Shown: in pieces, positions 25,180 to 37,704 of the stretch
How positions within the stretch are numbered: the stretch's first letter is position 1
Layout: each line of letters opens with the position of its first letter
Assembly: GCF_024868665.1 (NCBI RefSeq)
Contig: NC_079905.1
Location: 5,093,658-5,157,657 of the forward strand
Length of the DNA: 64,000 nucleotides
Reading direction: 5' to 3'
Source of the DNA: Triplophysa rosa
Taxonomy: Eukaryota > Chordata > Actinopteri > Cypriniformes > Nemacheilidae
The notes under the pieces: generated by a model
Told to the model about the DNA's origin: nothing
Seen by the model: only the letters and a program-made list of their open reading frames with translations
Databases searched by the model: none
Made by a program: the position numbers and the translations under genes

Positions 25180-25881
25180 TCACATTTATTGTAACAGTTG
25201 TTTTATAGGACTTTCAGAAAACAAAACTTTTGGGGTTATTATGTCCATCAACAATTTCCTAAATATAATATATCACAATATATACAGTATATGTTTTTCT
25301 AAAAACTTTCAGCTTTCTAAAACATAAACTTAAATAGTTTCTGTATTTCTTACATTCTGTTGTGGAAATGACACTTAAAACATTTCTGGTATAACATATC
25401 AGCAACTGATGAATTTTATGTATTCTAAATGTACAAAACTCAAATAATAATAATGTAAGGATGGAGACATGACACAGGAAAAACTGGTACCCACACCTTC
25501 CTCATCACATGGGCTTTCAGGCTCTCGATGTTTGATTACACCTAGTTTTTGTTTACATAGTCCTCTTCTGTTCTGTTGGCCGTTATCTGCAGCATAGATA
25601 AGGATAAGGACATATTTATATCAGCTATATTTTTTTAAATGTGGATGTGCAAGATGAACTCCACGGCAAACACTTAAAACAACATTACAAAATGTTAAAC
25701 TGCAACTACATTTTAGATCTTAAGATATATTAGATGCTTACACATACAGCCGCAGAAAAAAATAAGAGACCATTCCAAATATTCATTTCAAGTCAGCATT
25801 TATAGATAAAGTCATCCAGTAGCAATGTGAAAGACTGACAAGACACATGAAAACTGTGATAAAAATCGAGGTAATCCATGC

Positions 25882-27362
25882 AGGGCTGTAACGTTAACAC
25901 AATAACGCGTTAAAGCGGCAGTCCGCAAGTTTTTTGGAGTAAAAATGAGCTAAAACCAATTATTGAGCAAGTACATGAAAGAACGGTGTTTAAAACTGTG
26001 TCACTACCCTTGCTGGTTTCATCACGGAAAGCTTGTAATAATGGTTTGTAATTTGCCCTGTCCGGTCGACTTTTCCGGAGATCCTTATATGGTGTCTTTC
26101 GTCTGTGCGTCATTTTGTCACATTCGTACACAGAACGAAGAGGATCCGGCTGCTAGCCCGCGCGTGGATGCTGTGAGTGACAGGCGATTTGTAGCGTGTA
26201 CTCACAACAGCTGGGTAGGATTTCATACAACGTTTAGTATTATTTATGGCGGCGTTTAGTACTTTTACTTTTAAACGCCAAGCAGTGTTGACATCTGGGG
26301 ATTCATCATTTGTGAAAAACAAGAAGAACGAACTGAAGACGGTTTACAAAGAAACAGGGAATGTGATCGAAAATTAATATTGGCAAGGCATTTCATAGGT
26401 GGCGTGAACTCCGTGATCTGAAAGGATTGTAAACGGATGCAGACATCGCTTTATTTCTTCTGAACAGGTAAGACATTTCAATATTTCAATAGATAACACA
26501 AAGACTGTAGCGCACTTGTTGTGTTTGTGTTAATACAGACGGGTACAGTTTCATCGGTTGGTCTTTCTCTCTTTATGTTCATTATGATAAATGTAATTTA
26601 AGCTGTAATTATTCGCCCGGGATTAGTATTATCTGGGGACCTCGTGTGATTTAGAAATGACCTCCCCACATCTGTATTTCATGTGGCGCGAATTAGCACG
26701 GACAAGTGAAGCCTGTGATTTTACTCAAATATATGGACTTATATCCCGGATATGATGGCAAGGCTTTGCATATAGTTGTATGATGTACAATGATTTATGA
26801 CCGTGCCTGTCAGCATTTGAGACCCGCGTTCGGGGATCTTCTGTCCGGTTGGCGTTACGGGAGTTTCCATGAGAAATAACAAAATGACCCAGCACACGAA
26901 ATAATACCAAAACACTTCACCACAGCCTCCATTTGCGCTATTTGTGTCTGTTTATGTTCTTATTTGTTTCGTGTTATATCATCTGCCATGTTATCTGTGT
27001 TTATTATGCGCTACTGATGTACAGTGAAGATTCTCACTGCTGCACTGTCACAGGCCACGACTCAAAACATCAGACTCATCCGCGCAGTTGAGCAGTGCCG
27101 AATCACAACTCACGTAAAGAAATACCGCCGCACATCACCTGCAGTAGCAATTACAAACTGAGATGGCGACAAAGAGGCCAATCCTACGGACTGCCGCTTT
27201 AAGGCATGCAATTTTTTTCTTCAGAATAATGCCACGGTCAGACTTGATTTGTAACAGTTGCTTTGATGCATTCAGTGTAGATTCAGACACAGCTTCTAGC
27301 TGTGGGACGCGGCACAACGCGAAAGCGGTCCAGTCTGTGTATACAGTCACGGGCTAAAGGCT
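25882..27362. mobile_element. host repeat with ACGCGTTAA end, interrupted
   Basis: Left part AGGGCTGTAACGTTAACAC...AACGCGTTAA (25882-25913) and right part 27203-27362 are one repeat, split by the element at 25910-27202. The right part matches, in reverse, about 47870-48010 (GTGGGACGCGGC, CAGTTGCTTTGATGC). Confidence 0.6.
25910..27202. mobile_element. 1.29-kb TTAA-bounded inverted-repeat element
   Basis: TTAAAGCGGCAGTCCG at the left is the exact complement of CGGACTGCCGCTTTAA at the right. TTAA at both edges suggests a TTAA target duplication as in piggyBac-type elements. Inside, 26618-26960 resembles the element at 47652-48697 (GGGATTAGTATTATCTGGGG). No transposase frame was seen. Confidence 0.75.
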
Positions 27363-28860
27363 CTTAAAGGGGCCGCGTTCTTAAACCTGCTGCTGTGACT
27401 CCTGTCAGTAATGTTAATAAAATAACAAAAGAAAAGAGGAATTCAATGTGTTTTGTAGCTTTGATGAGAATTCTTCTTAATTTAGAATTTAGCATTAAAG
27501 ACTGTAGTGTTTGAGAACATTACATTTCTGTACTGTTCCTACCTGTTAGATATGATAGCTCTCAATTATACTGTTAAATGGCTATAATTAAAGTAAAAAA
27601 ATCTATTTAATAGAGACATCAGTTGCAGTACTAATATCAGAATATTGGCTTTCATTTATAAAAATGATGCTGTTAAAGAAATCTGTTGTTTCTACATTAA
27701 TTTGGAGGTTAAATGTGAAATTATTAGAATGTAAAAGTATATTTTAAAAAATGTTATGTGTGATTAATCACAGAAAAAAATGTGAAAAAATGATAATTTG
27801 ACCTAAACACATAGTAAAAAATAGTAAATTTTAAAATCAGAAAAATGAGAGAATGGTCTATTATTTTTTTCTGTGGCTGAATTGATCATTTTGGAGTTGT
27901 CTTAAACTTTAAAACATACAGCTGATAGCACAATTTCTGTGAAATTTAGAACAACCTTTTCTCCATCTGGCACATGCTTCAAAGCTACAGCCTTGCATTT
28001 GAAAACTTGCTGATCTAATTAATAATGCTTACGAAGCTCCTCTATTCTAAGAAATGTTTCTCATCTCAGCGAACCGCTAACCATTTGATTTAAAAGGAGA
28101 TTAAAATGTGTGATATAAATTTCCTCAAATAAATATAATCTAGATTAAATTTTTCCAGAAAATTTACAATGTCTATTGCATATAAAGCAATGAAGTCACT
28201 AAATACCAAATAACTAAATACAAATTGAAGACTTTTGTAATACATCTAATACAATGCTGCAGCCTGTGCTAATAAAGAAAGCTGTAAATGAATAGTTAAA
28301 GAGTAACCTGTATTTCATTGTATACTGATGAGTCATTGGTCCTGTTGAGGGTGGCGTATGCCATTGGTCCTCTCAAATCTTCAACCCACTAACAGCAGGA
28401 AAGACAAATTCAGATTTTTGTAACTTCAAAAAGGTAAAGTTTTGTAACTTCCTGTGAAAACCGTACAACCATTAGGCTATGCATGCTTTTACTTTAACAA
28501 ATATTTTGCTTATTGAAATGATTAAAAATAAAACAATGATGTAGCATACATAAAAATTATAAAGATTACAATAATTATCGCCAACATGAAGTGTAATGCT
28601 TTTTACCGCTTTGTCATGGCTTTTTGTCATGTCTGACGGCGTTTTTGCAAAACTTTTTTATAATACAATTGTTTACAGAATTTTGCATAATGCTTCATCT
28701 GAGCCACTAGGTGTCAGCACTTAGCGTGCCATTCTGTCTCGTTTAGTAAGTTTTTTTTTTAGATGAAAATACGCGTTGTTATAAAGCGTCATTTGTGGCT
28801 CTTTTATGGTCACACTTCTGATGAACCAGGTGTCATTAATTAACATCGATGATGACATAA
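27363..28860. other. AT-rich spacer
   Basis: No supported gene or clear repeat was seen here. Confidence 0.4.
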
Positions 28861-28943
28861 GGGGGGGATAGTGCCATTTCTAAGCCTAACCAGGAGAAGG
28901 AGCAGCCTACCCTCCGTCGCCATCAGTCCGTGTGGAGTTTTGA

Positions 28944-28998
28944 ATGGATTTGATAGGGAATGCAGACGAAAGACCAGCGGCGACGTCACAGTTGGAAC
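28944..28998 (+). CDS. orphan first coding exon, unassigned
   Basis: A GC-richer block (28880-29000) holds an ATG opening MDLIGNADERPAATSQLE and a strong donor AAC|GTAAGTGAG, phase 1. It has the look of a 5' UTR plus first exon. No continuing plus-strand exon was recognised, and the next gene downstream is on the other strand. It may be an untranslated or lncRNA first exon instead. Confidence 0.25.
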
Positions 28999-29055
28999 GT
29001 AAGTGAGATATGAGAAATTTATAAAAAATTATGAACGTCTGAAATAGGTACGTCG

Positions 29056-29135
29056 CCTCACAAGACACCTGATACACACGTCGTTACCATGTACATAACC
29101 TCATAAGAGGCCTGATACATACGTCGTCTTCATTT
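29056..29135. repeat. tandem duplication, period about 43 bases
   Basis: Two diverged copies of CCTCAYAAGA..CCTGATACA.ACGTCGT lie 43 bases apart. Confidence 0.6.
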
Positions 29136-29568
29136 ATGTTGTCTTTAAAAATATTTAAACTTCAAAATTGATTAAAGACATGGAGGTTTTTCTCAATTAG
29201 TTTGAAGTGATGTTGAGTATCTGATATTCAAACGAACAAAAATAAAGATAGTTATCTAGTAAGGACATGTTCTTTTTATTGAACATATTGGTCATAAATG
29301 GTCAATTTCACATACACAAACAAAAATGGGCAAATAATAAGCCCAACATCAAACTCTTCAAAACTGAATGAAAGAATTATTTCGAGGAGGCTCTTAAAGA
29401 TACGATAAATAAAAAAGCAAAACAATGATATAGGATTATTTCAACCTGTTCCTTTATTGATTGATTGTAAGATATATATAATTATGTGTTTCTTTTTACC
29501 TTCTTTGTTGGATCCTTTGTTGCTATTATAAATATAAAAATGAATAGGCCTACATTGTGATACTCTAT

Positions 29569-30175
29569 GGCCCAATCCCAATTCTATTTTCTACCCCTTC
29601 GCCTACCCCTCGCCCCTTCCCCTTGCCTCTTGAAACAAAGTGGCAAGGGGAAGGGCTACAAATTTTCCGCTAAGAAATGGGACACCACTACTACACTGTT
29701 ATACGTCATCATATACGTCGTTGCTAGCTCGTCACGTCAGAGGACATGTGCCGATGCACCGGGTATATGACATAAAAATATATTTTCTAGTATCGTGCAA
29801 TCAGTGCTGTCCGCTAGCAAACTTTAACGATTTTTTTGCAAACGTTAAAAGAACATCACCGTAAATATTAACACAAGATTGAATGTAACATACATAAAAG
29901 GAAAAATTGTCATAAAAATCCTTATTAATGGCAAAAATTACTTACATTTATGGGTCTGCTTGCTCGAGTGAGCAGCCATGTTGGAAATTTCTCTTAGCCC
30001 TTCGTTTGAAGTGAGGTCCCGAAAAATCTTCGTTTGAAGGGCTATCTGGCCCTTCCCCTTACCCCTAGCCCTCCAACCAAAAGAGAATTGAGACACCACT
30101 ACCCCTTCACGTGAACGCGCCAAACGGAGGGGTAGGGGAAAGTGTAGGGGTAAGGGGTAGAATTGGGATTGGGCC
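29569..30175. mobile_element. 607-base inverted-repeat element with GGCCCAATCCC ends
   Basis: GGCCCAATCCCAATTCTA at the left is complementary to TAGAATTGGGATTGGGCC at the right. TAT flanks both sides, a possible 3-base target duplication. The subterminal CCCCT/AGGGG tracts are also inverted. Confidence 0.8.
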
Positions 30176-32138
30176 TATATATGTATGGATGTTCTTGAAT
30201 TAAAAGAATATAAAAAAACTCTAAAACTTTGCATTAGGGGATGTATTTATATATTGCTTATACAGTAATTGGAAGTAATTAGACAGTAATTGAAGTGAAG
30301 CACAAGAAATTAAACATGTTCGCTATAGTCTTAGGAGTCTTTTCTAACAATTTTGACTTAATTAAAAAAAATTCAACAACATGGAGAACAAGTTCTTCGA
30401 AGCAAACATGCTTCGTTTCCACGTATGTAGTTTATTTATTTAGGTAAATAAGAGGTTACAAAAAGTATAAATGGTGATGGTAGAAATCAGGATATGTATA
30501 AACAATATAAATTTCATATTTTTAATTTTTTACAATAAAGCCCAGCAGGAGAACAGCAAATTATAAATCAAGTTTTCTCAGCTCTGGCTCTTGAGGTCCC
30601 TCTTGAGTTTGCTACAGTTTTAATCAAACACACCTGCAGTAGACAATCAATGTCTTTAGGATTATTATAGAAAGTTGTAGGTGGGTGAGTTTAATCAAGA
30701 ATGGAGTTAAAGGGGTTGCAGGAAAGTGGAGTTGAGAACCCCTGCTCCATATCATCAGCTACTTAAAGCGGCCATTCCCCGTGATGCCAATTTTCAAACT
30801 TTAGTTACTGTGTAATGTTGCTGTTAGAGCATAAACAATATCTGCAGAATGATAAAGCTCAAAGTTCAATGCCAAGCTAGATATTGTCTTTAACAGAATT
30901 TGCTTTTCAAGGACTACAGAGAATGGCTGGAATCGGACTACAGCCCTATACTTCCCGGGTAAATGATGTCACTATTCCGAGTTTTTGAATAACCACCGCC
31001 CAAAGGAATATGCCAAAAAAGGGGCGAGGCCTTCCTTAGAGAAGAGGAAGAGCTGCTGGAGTAGTGTTGGTTATCAGAGATTGTAAACATTTGACTGAGC
31101 TGCGCACTTAATTACTTTCACTTTCATCACAGTACTACAGCTGGTAATAAGAATTCAGCTACACACATTCTAAGATAACCAACGGTCAAATAACAGCTTC
31201 CATGACTTTAACATCGACTGTGAAAGCTGTTCTGTATAATACACTATATTGTGTGTGTGTGCGCATACCTCTAAAACACTTCTATGAAACGTCCTTTGAA
31301 GTCCTGCTTGCAAATGTCTCCTAGTCAATCTGCTTGTTTTGTTATCCAACTTAGGTCCAATATAAAAAGGCAAAACTAACGCTTCTGTTATTAGTGTTAA
31401 TTAATATAACCGGTCTGATGCCAATCGGTCCGGTGTCATTTCCCGTACGTCAAAGTACACGACTGTCTCCTTCGGTATAATCCACCCCGCATAGTAAAGC
31501 GACAACACGAGGACACAAGACCGCTGAAGAACGCATAATGAGAAACAGCCACCCTTTATCCTGCCACAGGTCTAAAATGTGAATGTGAAATATTTTATAA
31601 GCTCATTTTACCGAATGCAGACCTTTCTTGAGGAAAAGCCGTTTACTTTCGGTTTTAAGGTAAGAAACTATGTTTAAATGTCACGAACAGGCAATTTGGT
31701 TTAATCATTTGTAAATATAATGTCATGTGTTATTAAGACATACAGTATTTATATTTAATTTGTCAAAAAAACCTTTCAAAATCATTTGCTGCATCTGGGT
31801 TACCGTGTGTTATTAGTTTTGAAAGGTTGTTATCTGGGAATAACGAACCTGCAAATGTCGCGACTGGCCAATCAGAATCAAGCATTCCAACGAGCCTTGT
31901 AATAAATGTTTAAGGCTTCAGTTATATATCATAAATGGAACAAAGAAAATTTACTGTAATTTCTTGAGTCTTTATTTCCTCATGTTTGTGCTACAGGAGG
32001 GCTTTAGCTAAGATTTATCTAGAAAACAGGTTGGGTTTTAGATTAGGATTTTGCTTTGATTTATTATTTATTTGCCCTTAATTGTTTGATCGATTTTGAC
32101 ATGCAGCCTTTATCATGGGTTTATCTTTATTCATGACA
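30176..32138. other. spacer downstream of the Siglec-type gene
   Basis: No supported coding exon was found. If the Siglec transcript splices at its 32157 donor, a tail exon should lie here, but I found no minus-strand reading frame with an ITIM. Part of 30765-31100 looks repeat-like. Confidence 0.4.
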
Positions 32139-35100
32139 TTAGGTATCATAACTCACCTTGAGTCGCTTTAACAAGCTGAAAAAGAACAAGAAGATACACA
32201 TTTTTACAAAATGGTTCAAAGTAACACCAATGTTTTATGAAGCCAGTTTTGCTTAAGTTTACAATCCGGCTATTAGATTTCTTTTTTTGTTCAATCGCTT
32301 ACATTTTTGTTGATTTTAGTTAAATTGTTTCCCCTCAACACTTTGTTTACGTTTTACAACTTACCTTTTATATTTGACCAAGTCCACAACAGTAATGAGA
32401 ATTAGGAAACCTGTGAGAACTCCACACATGATGTATGGTGCTATGGTGCACTGGCAACCTTAGACCGAAAGATAAAGAACAAACATCTATGCCTGGTTTT
32501 ATGGCACTATTTGAATATACAGTGTATATTATTCAAATTCACATAAAAGAAAACCATTTTACATTACATCACTGAACATGGTATGAGAATGAGCATTCTG
32601 GAGGTTAGAGAGTTTACACTTCAACTAGTTGCCCGTCTCCGCTCTTAGAAATGTGTTTTTGATGTGGTTTTCTACTGTGTTTAATTGCTTGTTTAAATTG
32701 ACTGTGTGCTCTGGTTGTTACCCTCTGATCTATGCAGCCACATAATCATTTCCACAGACTTTCCCTTCCGGGTTTGTCTATAAATCACTTTACATCTTAG
32801 TGAAGCATACATTGATTCATGATCAAATAAGTACCCCTAGATAATGAGACCAAAATTTGGTTCAAAGGTCTAATGCAGTTTTTTTCCTTTAAGTACCACG
32901 TGTTACTTTTAATGAAACGTGACAAAATGTTAAAGTGTGGTATTTTGGTGAAAAAAAAATATTAATATTGTAAAACAAACTCATGCTTCATACACCACAA
33001 TGTGTAAAAGTATTTAGCAAAAATATTCAAATGAAGTTAATTCAGATATGTAAAACATATTGAGAGCTGTCTGAAAGTTTTTTTTAATTAATAGGTTTAG
33101 ATACAATAAAAATAACTAAATCACTGATTATGTTTTAGAAATGGAAATTCCAACATTTCTTGTCTTCTGCAGTTCCTAAAATGCTCCATTGCTCATATTG
33201 TGATTTGTCATATTATGACCTGAGTCAAATTGTCTTCAAATTCATCTGCCCTCACATGGTCCTGGAAAACTAATCTAGACAGTGTGGAAGGAGATTTTTG
33301 CATGTCTTGTATGAGAAGCCATCTTCAGCACTAGATCTAGACAATGTGACTAGATCAGTGGTTCTCAAACTGGGGGCCGTGGGGGCCCCAAGACTGAGGG
33401 CCCCAAGATGGATCCAGGAGGCCACAGATTTTGTGGCATTTTATGAAATATAGAAATTTATCATAGATTTTATGCAATCAAACATCAGAAAAATGACACC
33501 ACCAACCATAAGAATTGAGGTTCCAGCATTGTATAACTGAATGTTTTTGGTTTAATAAAAATTCTAAGTTTAAGATTATACGTCTTTATATGGGGGGCCG
33601 CAAAGCGATGCACTTAACACAAAGGGGGCCTTACAACGAAAAAGTTTGAGAACCATTGGACTAGATCTTCCACGATTTACATTACTGTATTTTTTCTGTA
33701 CATGTAGAAAAAGAAAGATTTTATAGCTATATATAGTATATGTATCTAACACACATCTTACCTTTTAACTCGACAGTCACAGCTGTCGACTGGTCGTCCC
33801 CATGAATGTTGTTAGCCTTGCAGACATAAAGACCCAGAACATTACTGCTCACAGTCATTGTCAAAGTCTGTTTTTGAGCCTTTAACACTAACTCCCCATT
33901 TCCAGTTTCTTTAAACCACTCATAGCGCTTGACAGCAGGGTTAGCATCACTCTGACAGCTCAGCGTCACCACGTTGCCTTCATACAATGGACCTGATGGA
34001 TTTGCCAGGGCTATGGTGTTTTGGGGGGTATCTGAAAGAGCAAACTGAACCCTTAGTATAGTCCAAAACATGCAGACATTTACTTAAGTGTCTAATTAAG
34101 TTTAAACTCAAACAATACGGCATCATTAAGTAGCCTAATGCATAACATAAGAAATGAATACAAAACATTTCATATTCATGTTGTGTTTGGAATATTTTAC
34201 TACACACACATACAGTTTTTAATTATAATTGCTTTTCTTATTTTATATACATACACAACACTCTGAGGGTAATACTGGTCTCGATCGGTCTTCTGATATC
34301 CTGCGAGTACACAAGGAAGCAGGAGACCTTAAGCCCGTCATTTAGAGGTGATGCATTGAACATTTGAGAGGAAACCAACAACGTCTGTCCAAATTCATCC
34401 ACCTAAGAGGAAAAAATTAATAATCATGTTGCAGAAGTTTTGAATAACACCACAGGAAAGGATGATGTAATAAGATAAATAAACAAGTTTTAGATTTGAC
34501 AATAAGAAAAAAACAATAAATGTTTCAAATGATCTTCTCCACCACCTGCTGATGACCACACACCCAAAATCAAGCACCACCACCCGTCCTTCATTCATAA
34601 ATGTGTTGATGATCCAAACAGAGGCAACTTGCTCTCTGCTACATTTTACCTGTATGGTGGGGTCGATCTTCCCCCCCAGAGTTACGCTCCAGTGCATCAC
34701 AGGCTGTCGTGAGGGGCATGACAGTACAGTGGAGCACGTCAAGGTCACATTCTTGCCCTCTGAAACTTCCAGCACATCAATATGAGGGCTCAGCATAGGA
34801 GCGAGTAAGTCTTAAAGTTGAGAAGAGAGTTACAACAATAAGTGAGTGTAAGAAATGTATTGCATAATATTAGTTTTAGTGCTACTTGATCCTCCCTTAA
34901 ACATAAAGATTCCAACCTGCATGCACATTGATGTTGACGCCTTGCAGAAATGTGTAAATCAGTGGCTCGGGACCTTGAAGTCTGAAGAAGTATGTATCAT
35001 TGGATCCAGCAGGGAAGTTTTGAAACACCGTTGTGCAATTTTTACTCAATAGGTTGCCGGTTACGCTGCCTTTTAGAACAGACGCAACGCTTTTTGAACT

Positions 35101-36745
35101 AAACACAGTCGATCCCAAGCTTGCGTCTGTTTTCTTCCACACCGCTTCAACAGATTTGTTTAGGTATTTTGTGAATGAATCTGGGATCTCGAACGTGCAG
35201 GGGATTTGAACACAGAAGCCGCTTATTACATCGATTTCTTGAGGCATCTTAATTTCCCACTGGTTGCTTACAGCACCTGCACACACATCAACATGATAGT
35301 TTAGTTTAACACATGAACGACACATTATTAGGGGCACTTTTTAGTTAAAGCACCCTACTTAAAGGCGGGGTGTCCGATTTCTCTTAGCCGTTGTTGATGT
35401 TCAAATCACCAAAACAAACACACCCCTACTTCCATCTTACGCTTTTGTATTTTCCACATATCGTGCATGTTTGTATCTCCTCTTTGCCCCGCCTCTCTGA
35501 AACGCGCTGATTTTTTACAAAGCTCATCGCTCTGAAAAGCGAGGTGTGCTATGATTGGCCAGTTCACCAGTGCGTAGTGATTGGTCAAATATTGCAAGCA
35601 TTTCACGGAAATGTAACGCCTCTTATTCGGAACATCAGGTCCCAAAGCAATACGCCCTTTTCACAATGACGTCACTTAACTTCCGCCTTTTTGCAAAGCA
35701 GTGCATCATAACATCCGTCTTGCAACAAACAAGAAGAAGAAGAAGAAGAAGAAGAACTTCCGTTTTGCCGTCGCGCTGGAATTTAACAACAGTGAGAAAA
35801 AAAACTGACAGAACACGTATTCAAGTACTTATCCTAGCACCTTCGCTAACACAAAAAGAAAAAAAAACACTTACCTTCATAATCAAACAGGTACTGTTCA
35901 ACGAAGAATTTGTATCCTTTCTCTAGCTTTGATCTTGTCGTTAGCGAAAATTTGTCTGCAAGACGTTGTACATCATACCTATTTGTGGCAGATGTGCAAG
36001 CCACTTGGTAAACTCCATTCTGAGGCGCTAGCGGAAGTAACTTCTTCTTCTTCTTGAGTTTTACTGGCGGTTGGAAAATCAGCTTATAGGTGCATTACCG
36101 CCACCTTATGAACTGGAGTGCTAGCGGAAGTAATGATACACTGCTTCGCGGCAGAGCGGAAGATGCGTGACGTCATGTGAAAAGGGCGTATTGTACTGAC
36201 AGACAATACAATGAGATTTACAATTACGCCCACCTTAACTACGTGTAGATTTGGGCGGTCTTAGTCAAATCATGTTACGAAGTTACATAGATTCGCGGGG
36301 TGTGGTTACACGAGGCGTTTCAGGCAGGTCTGGTTGAGCATTCGCTTTTAGATAGAATGCATCCTTTGTTCCCACACTTTCATTTGTGCAATTTTAGTTA
36401 TCTAATACATGCATGGGCAACTTATAACACACCAAAGACACAGAAAAACACGTACTTCTGCCATATGACCCCTTTAATATAATTTAAGTGTGAAAGGTAT
36501 AAGAGCACGTTGAGTTAATATTCATTATAAAAACCATCATGACATCTATAGGAAACAGAATCAAAGTCATGTCCTCTGTTATGTTCTTTTTTCTTTTCTA
36601 CATTATTATTACATTATAACACATTCATGGATTAATGTACACGAAGTAAAGTTTAAAACCATGTTTGTGACCACCAATAAACAAAAGCCAACCACTCACC
36701 TTTTAAAATCCACACGATGACTATAAAGACTTTGGGTCCTGTCAT
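32139..36745 (-). CDS. Siglec-type (sialic-acid-binding) immunoglobulin receptor
   Basis: Seven minus-strand exons join in phase: 36700-36745, 34917-35276, 34650-34810, 34255-34402, 33762-34031, 32365-32458 and 32139-32175. They give 371 residues if the frame ends at 32139. In order they encode a signal peptide, a V-set domain, a C2 domain split by an intron, a second C2 domain (LSCQSDANP...YVCKANN), a transmembrane segment (about residues 334-356) and a short basic tail. Siglec hallmarks in the V domain are Trp22, the FCVQIPC pair (Cys37, Cys42), Cys96 in NCTTV, and Arg114 in YFFRLQG, the position of the sialate-binding arginine. Cys37 should pair with the CP cysteine of C2-1 (LSCPSRQP), the family's interdomain disulfide. 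A consensus donor at 32157 could instead splice to an unseen tail exon, so the cytoplasmic end is uncertain. It most resembles the CD22/MAG/SIGLEC group and lies beside FPR-like genes, as in mammals. Confidence 0.85.
33356..33658. mobile_element. hAT-type non-autonomous element
   Basis: Ends CAGTGGTTCTCAAACT and AGTTTGAGAACCATTG are inverted repeats. A perfect 8-base target duplication GACTAGAT lies at 33348-33355 and 33659-33666. It is inserted in a Siglec-type gene intron. Confidence 0.93.
35355..36479. mobile_element. family A element copy 2, reverse orientation, interrupted
   Basis: It matches the complement of 8739-9249 over TGTATTTTCCACAT, TCTCCTCTTTGCCCCGCCTC and TATGACCCCTTTAA. The family B element at 35652-36189 splits it at CAAAGCAAT. 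It lies in the first intron of the Siglec-type gene. Confidence 0.75.
35652..36189. mobile_element. family B element copy 2, nested, carrying an exon relic
   Basis: Terminal inverted repeats ACGCCCTTTTCACAATGACG and TGTGAAAAGGGCGT are as in the copy at 22385. Comparison with the uninterrupted host repeat (about 8935-8960) shows the insertion with AT on each side. The minus strand at 35875-36018 has an ATG, coding-like sequence and a donor GAAG|GTAAGT, but a small deletion relative to copy 1 shifts the frame. A GAA microsatellite lies at about 35729-35756. Confidence 0.88.
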
Positions 36746-37704
36746 GCTGTTTTGATCTACAGTTAAACACGTAATAGTAGTAACTGATTTACGGACAAAT
36801 TTTGGGTTTATTTAAAAAATCAATCTGTGACTTTTCTTTCAAAGTTCCTTTTTTTTGTAATCGTCAGTTGAATGTTCACACAAAAAAACTTACTCAAGTT
36901 TTTATTGAAAGAGGAACCATTCTGTAAAAAATCCTACTATTACAAAAACAACAGAGAGACAGGGAAACATTTCTTCTTCCTCTTAGAGTAAAATAGCATG
37001 TGTAAACTGCACATTTTAATTTTAAGACTTTTAGCGCGTATTCTACACCAATCTATGGGTTACACATTTATTTACTTGTGAAAAACGTCATTTGTATTCT
37101 CAAACTTTCTTGTTTAAACATATTTGTTTTGTGTTATTTGGACATTTTAAATGTGTTTTCCTATTTATTTTGCATTAGGCCTGCTTTTATTTTATCTATA
37201 AAATCGATGAGCTGCAGCTTTTAAGATGACTTTATTTACCTGTGTGAATTAAGATACTTACTTTATTTCACGTGCCAATTAAATGTAAATCAATTAATAT
37301 ATTATAGCATGGTTGTGATAGCAAGACTGAAAACACTTGATAAAATGTTGTACTGCAATACTGTATCTGAGCACTAGATGGCAGCACAAGTCAACATTTT
37401 ATAAAGTCACACTGGCACACAGCTAATAGATAATTGCAGGAGATGCTCAATACATAATTCACACAAAACATTTAAACTTAGTAAATATGCAACCAACACA
37501 GCTCTCAAACTACGTTTGGAAACCACATACATGGGGAATTTGAACCATGATGTTAGTTAAACTAAACATAAGAGGGCACATATACAAAGAAAACCAGATA
37601 TGAAAAGTATCAAAATGCGCAAACATTGGTTTATGCTAAGAGGACCACAGTGTTAACCAAGATAACCAATAATATATTCAACACAAGAGTTTGTTCGCAT
37701 ATGT

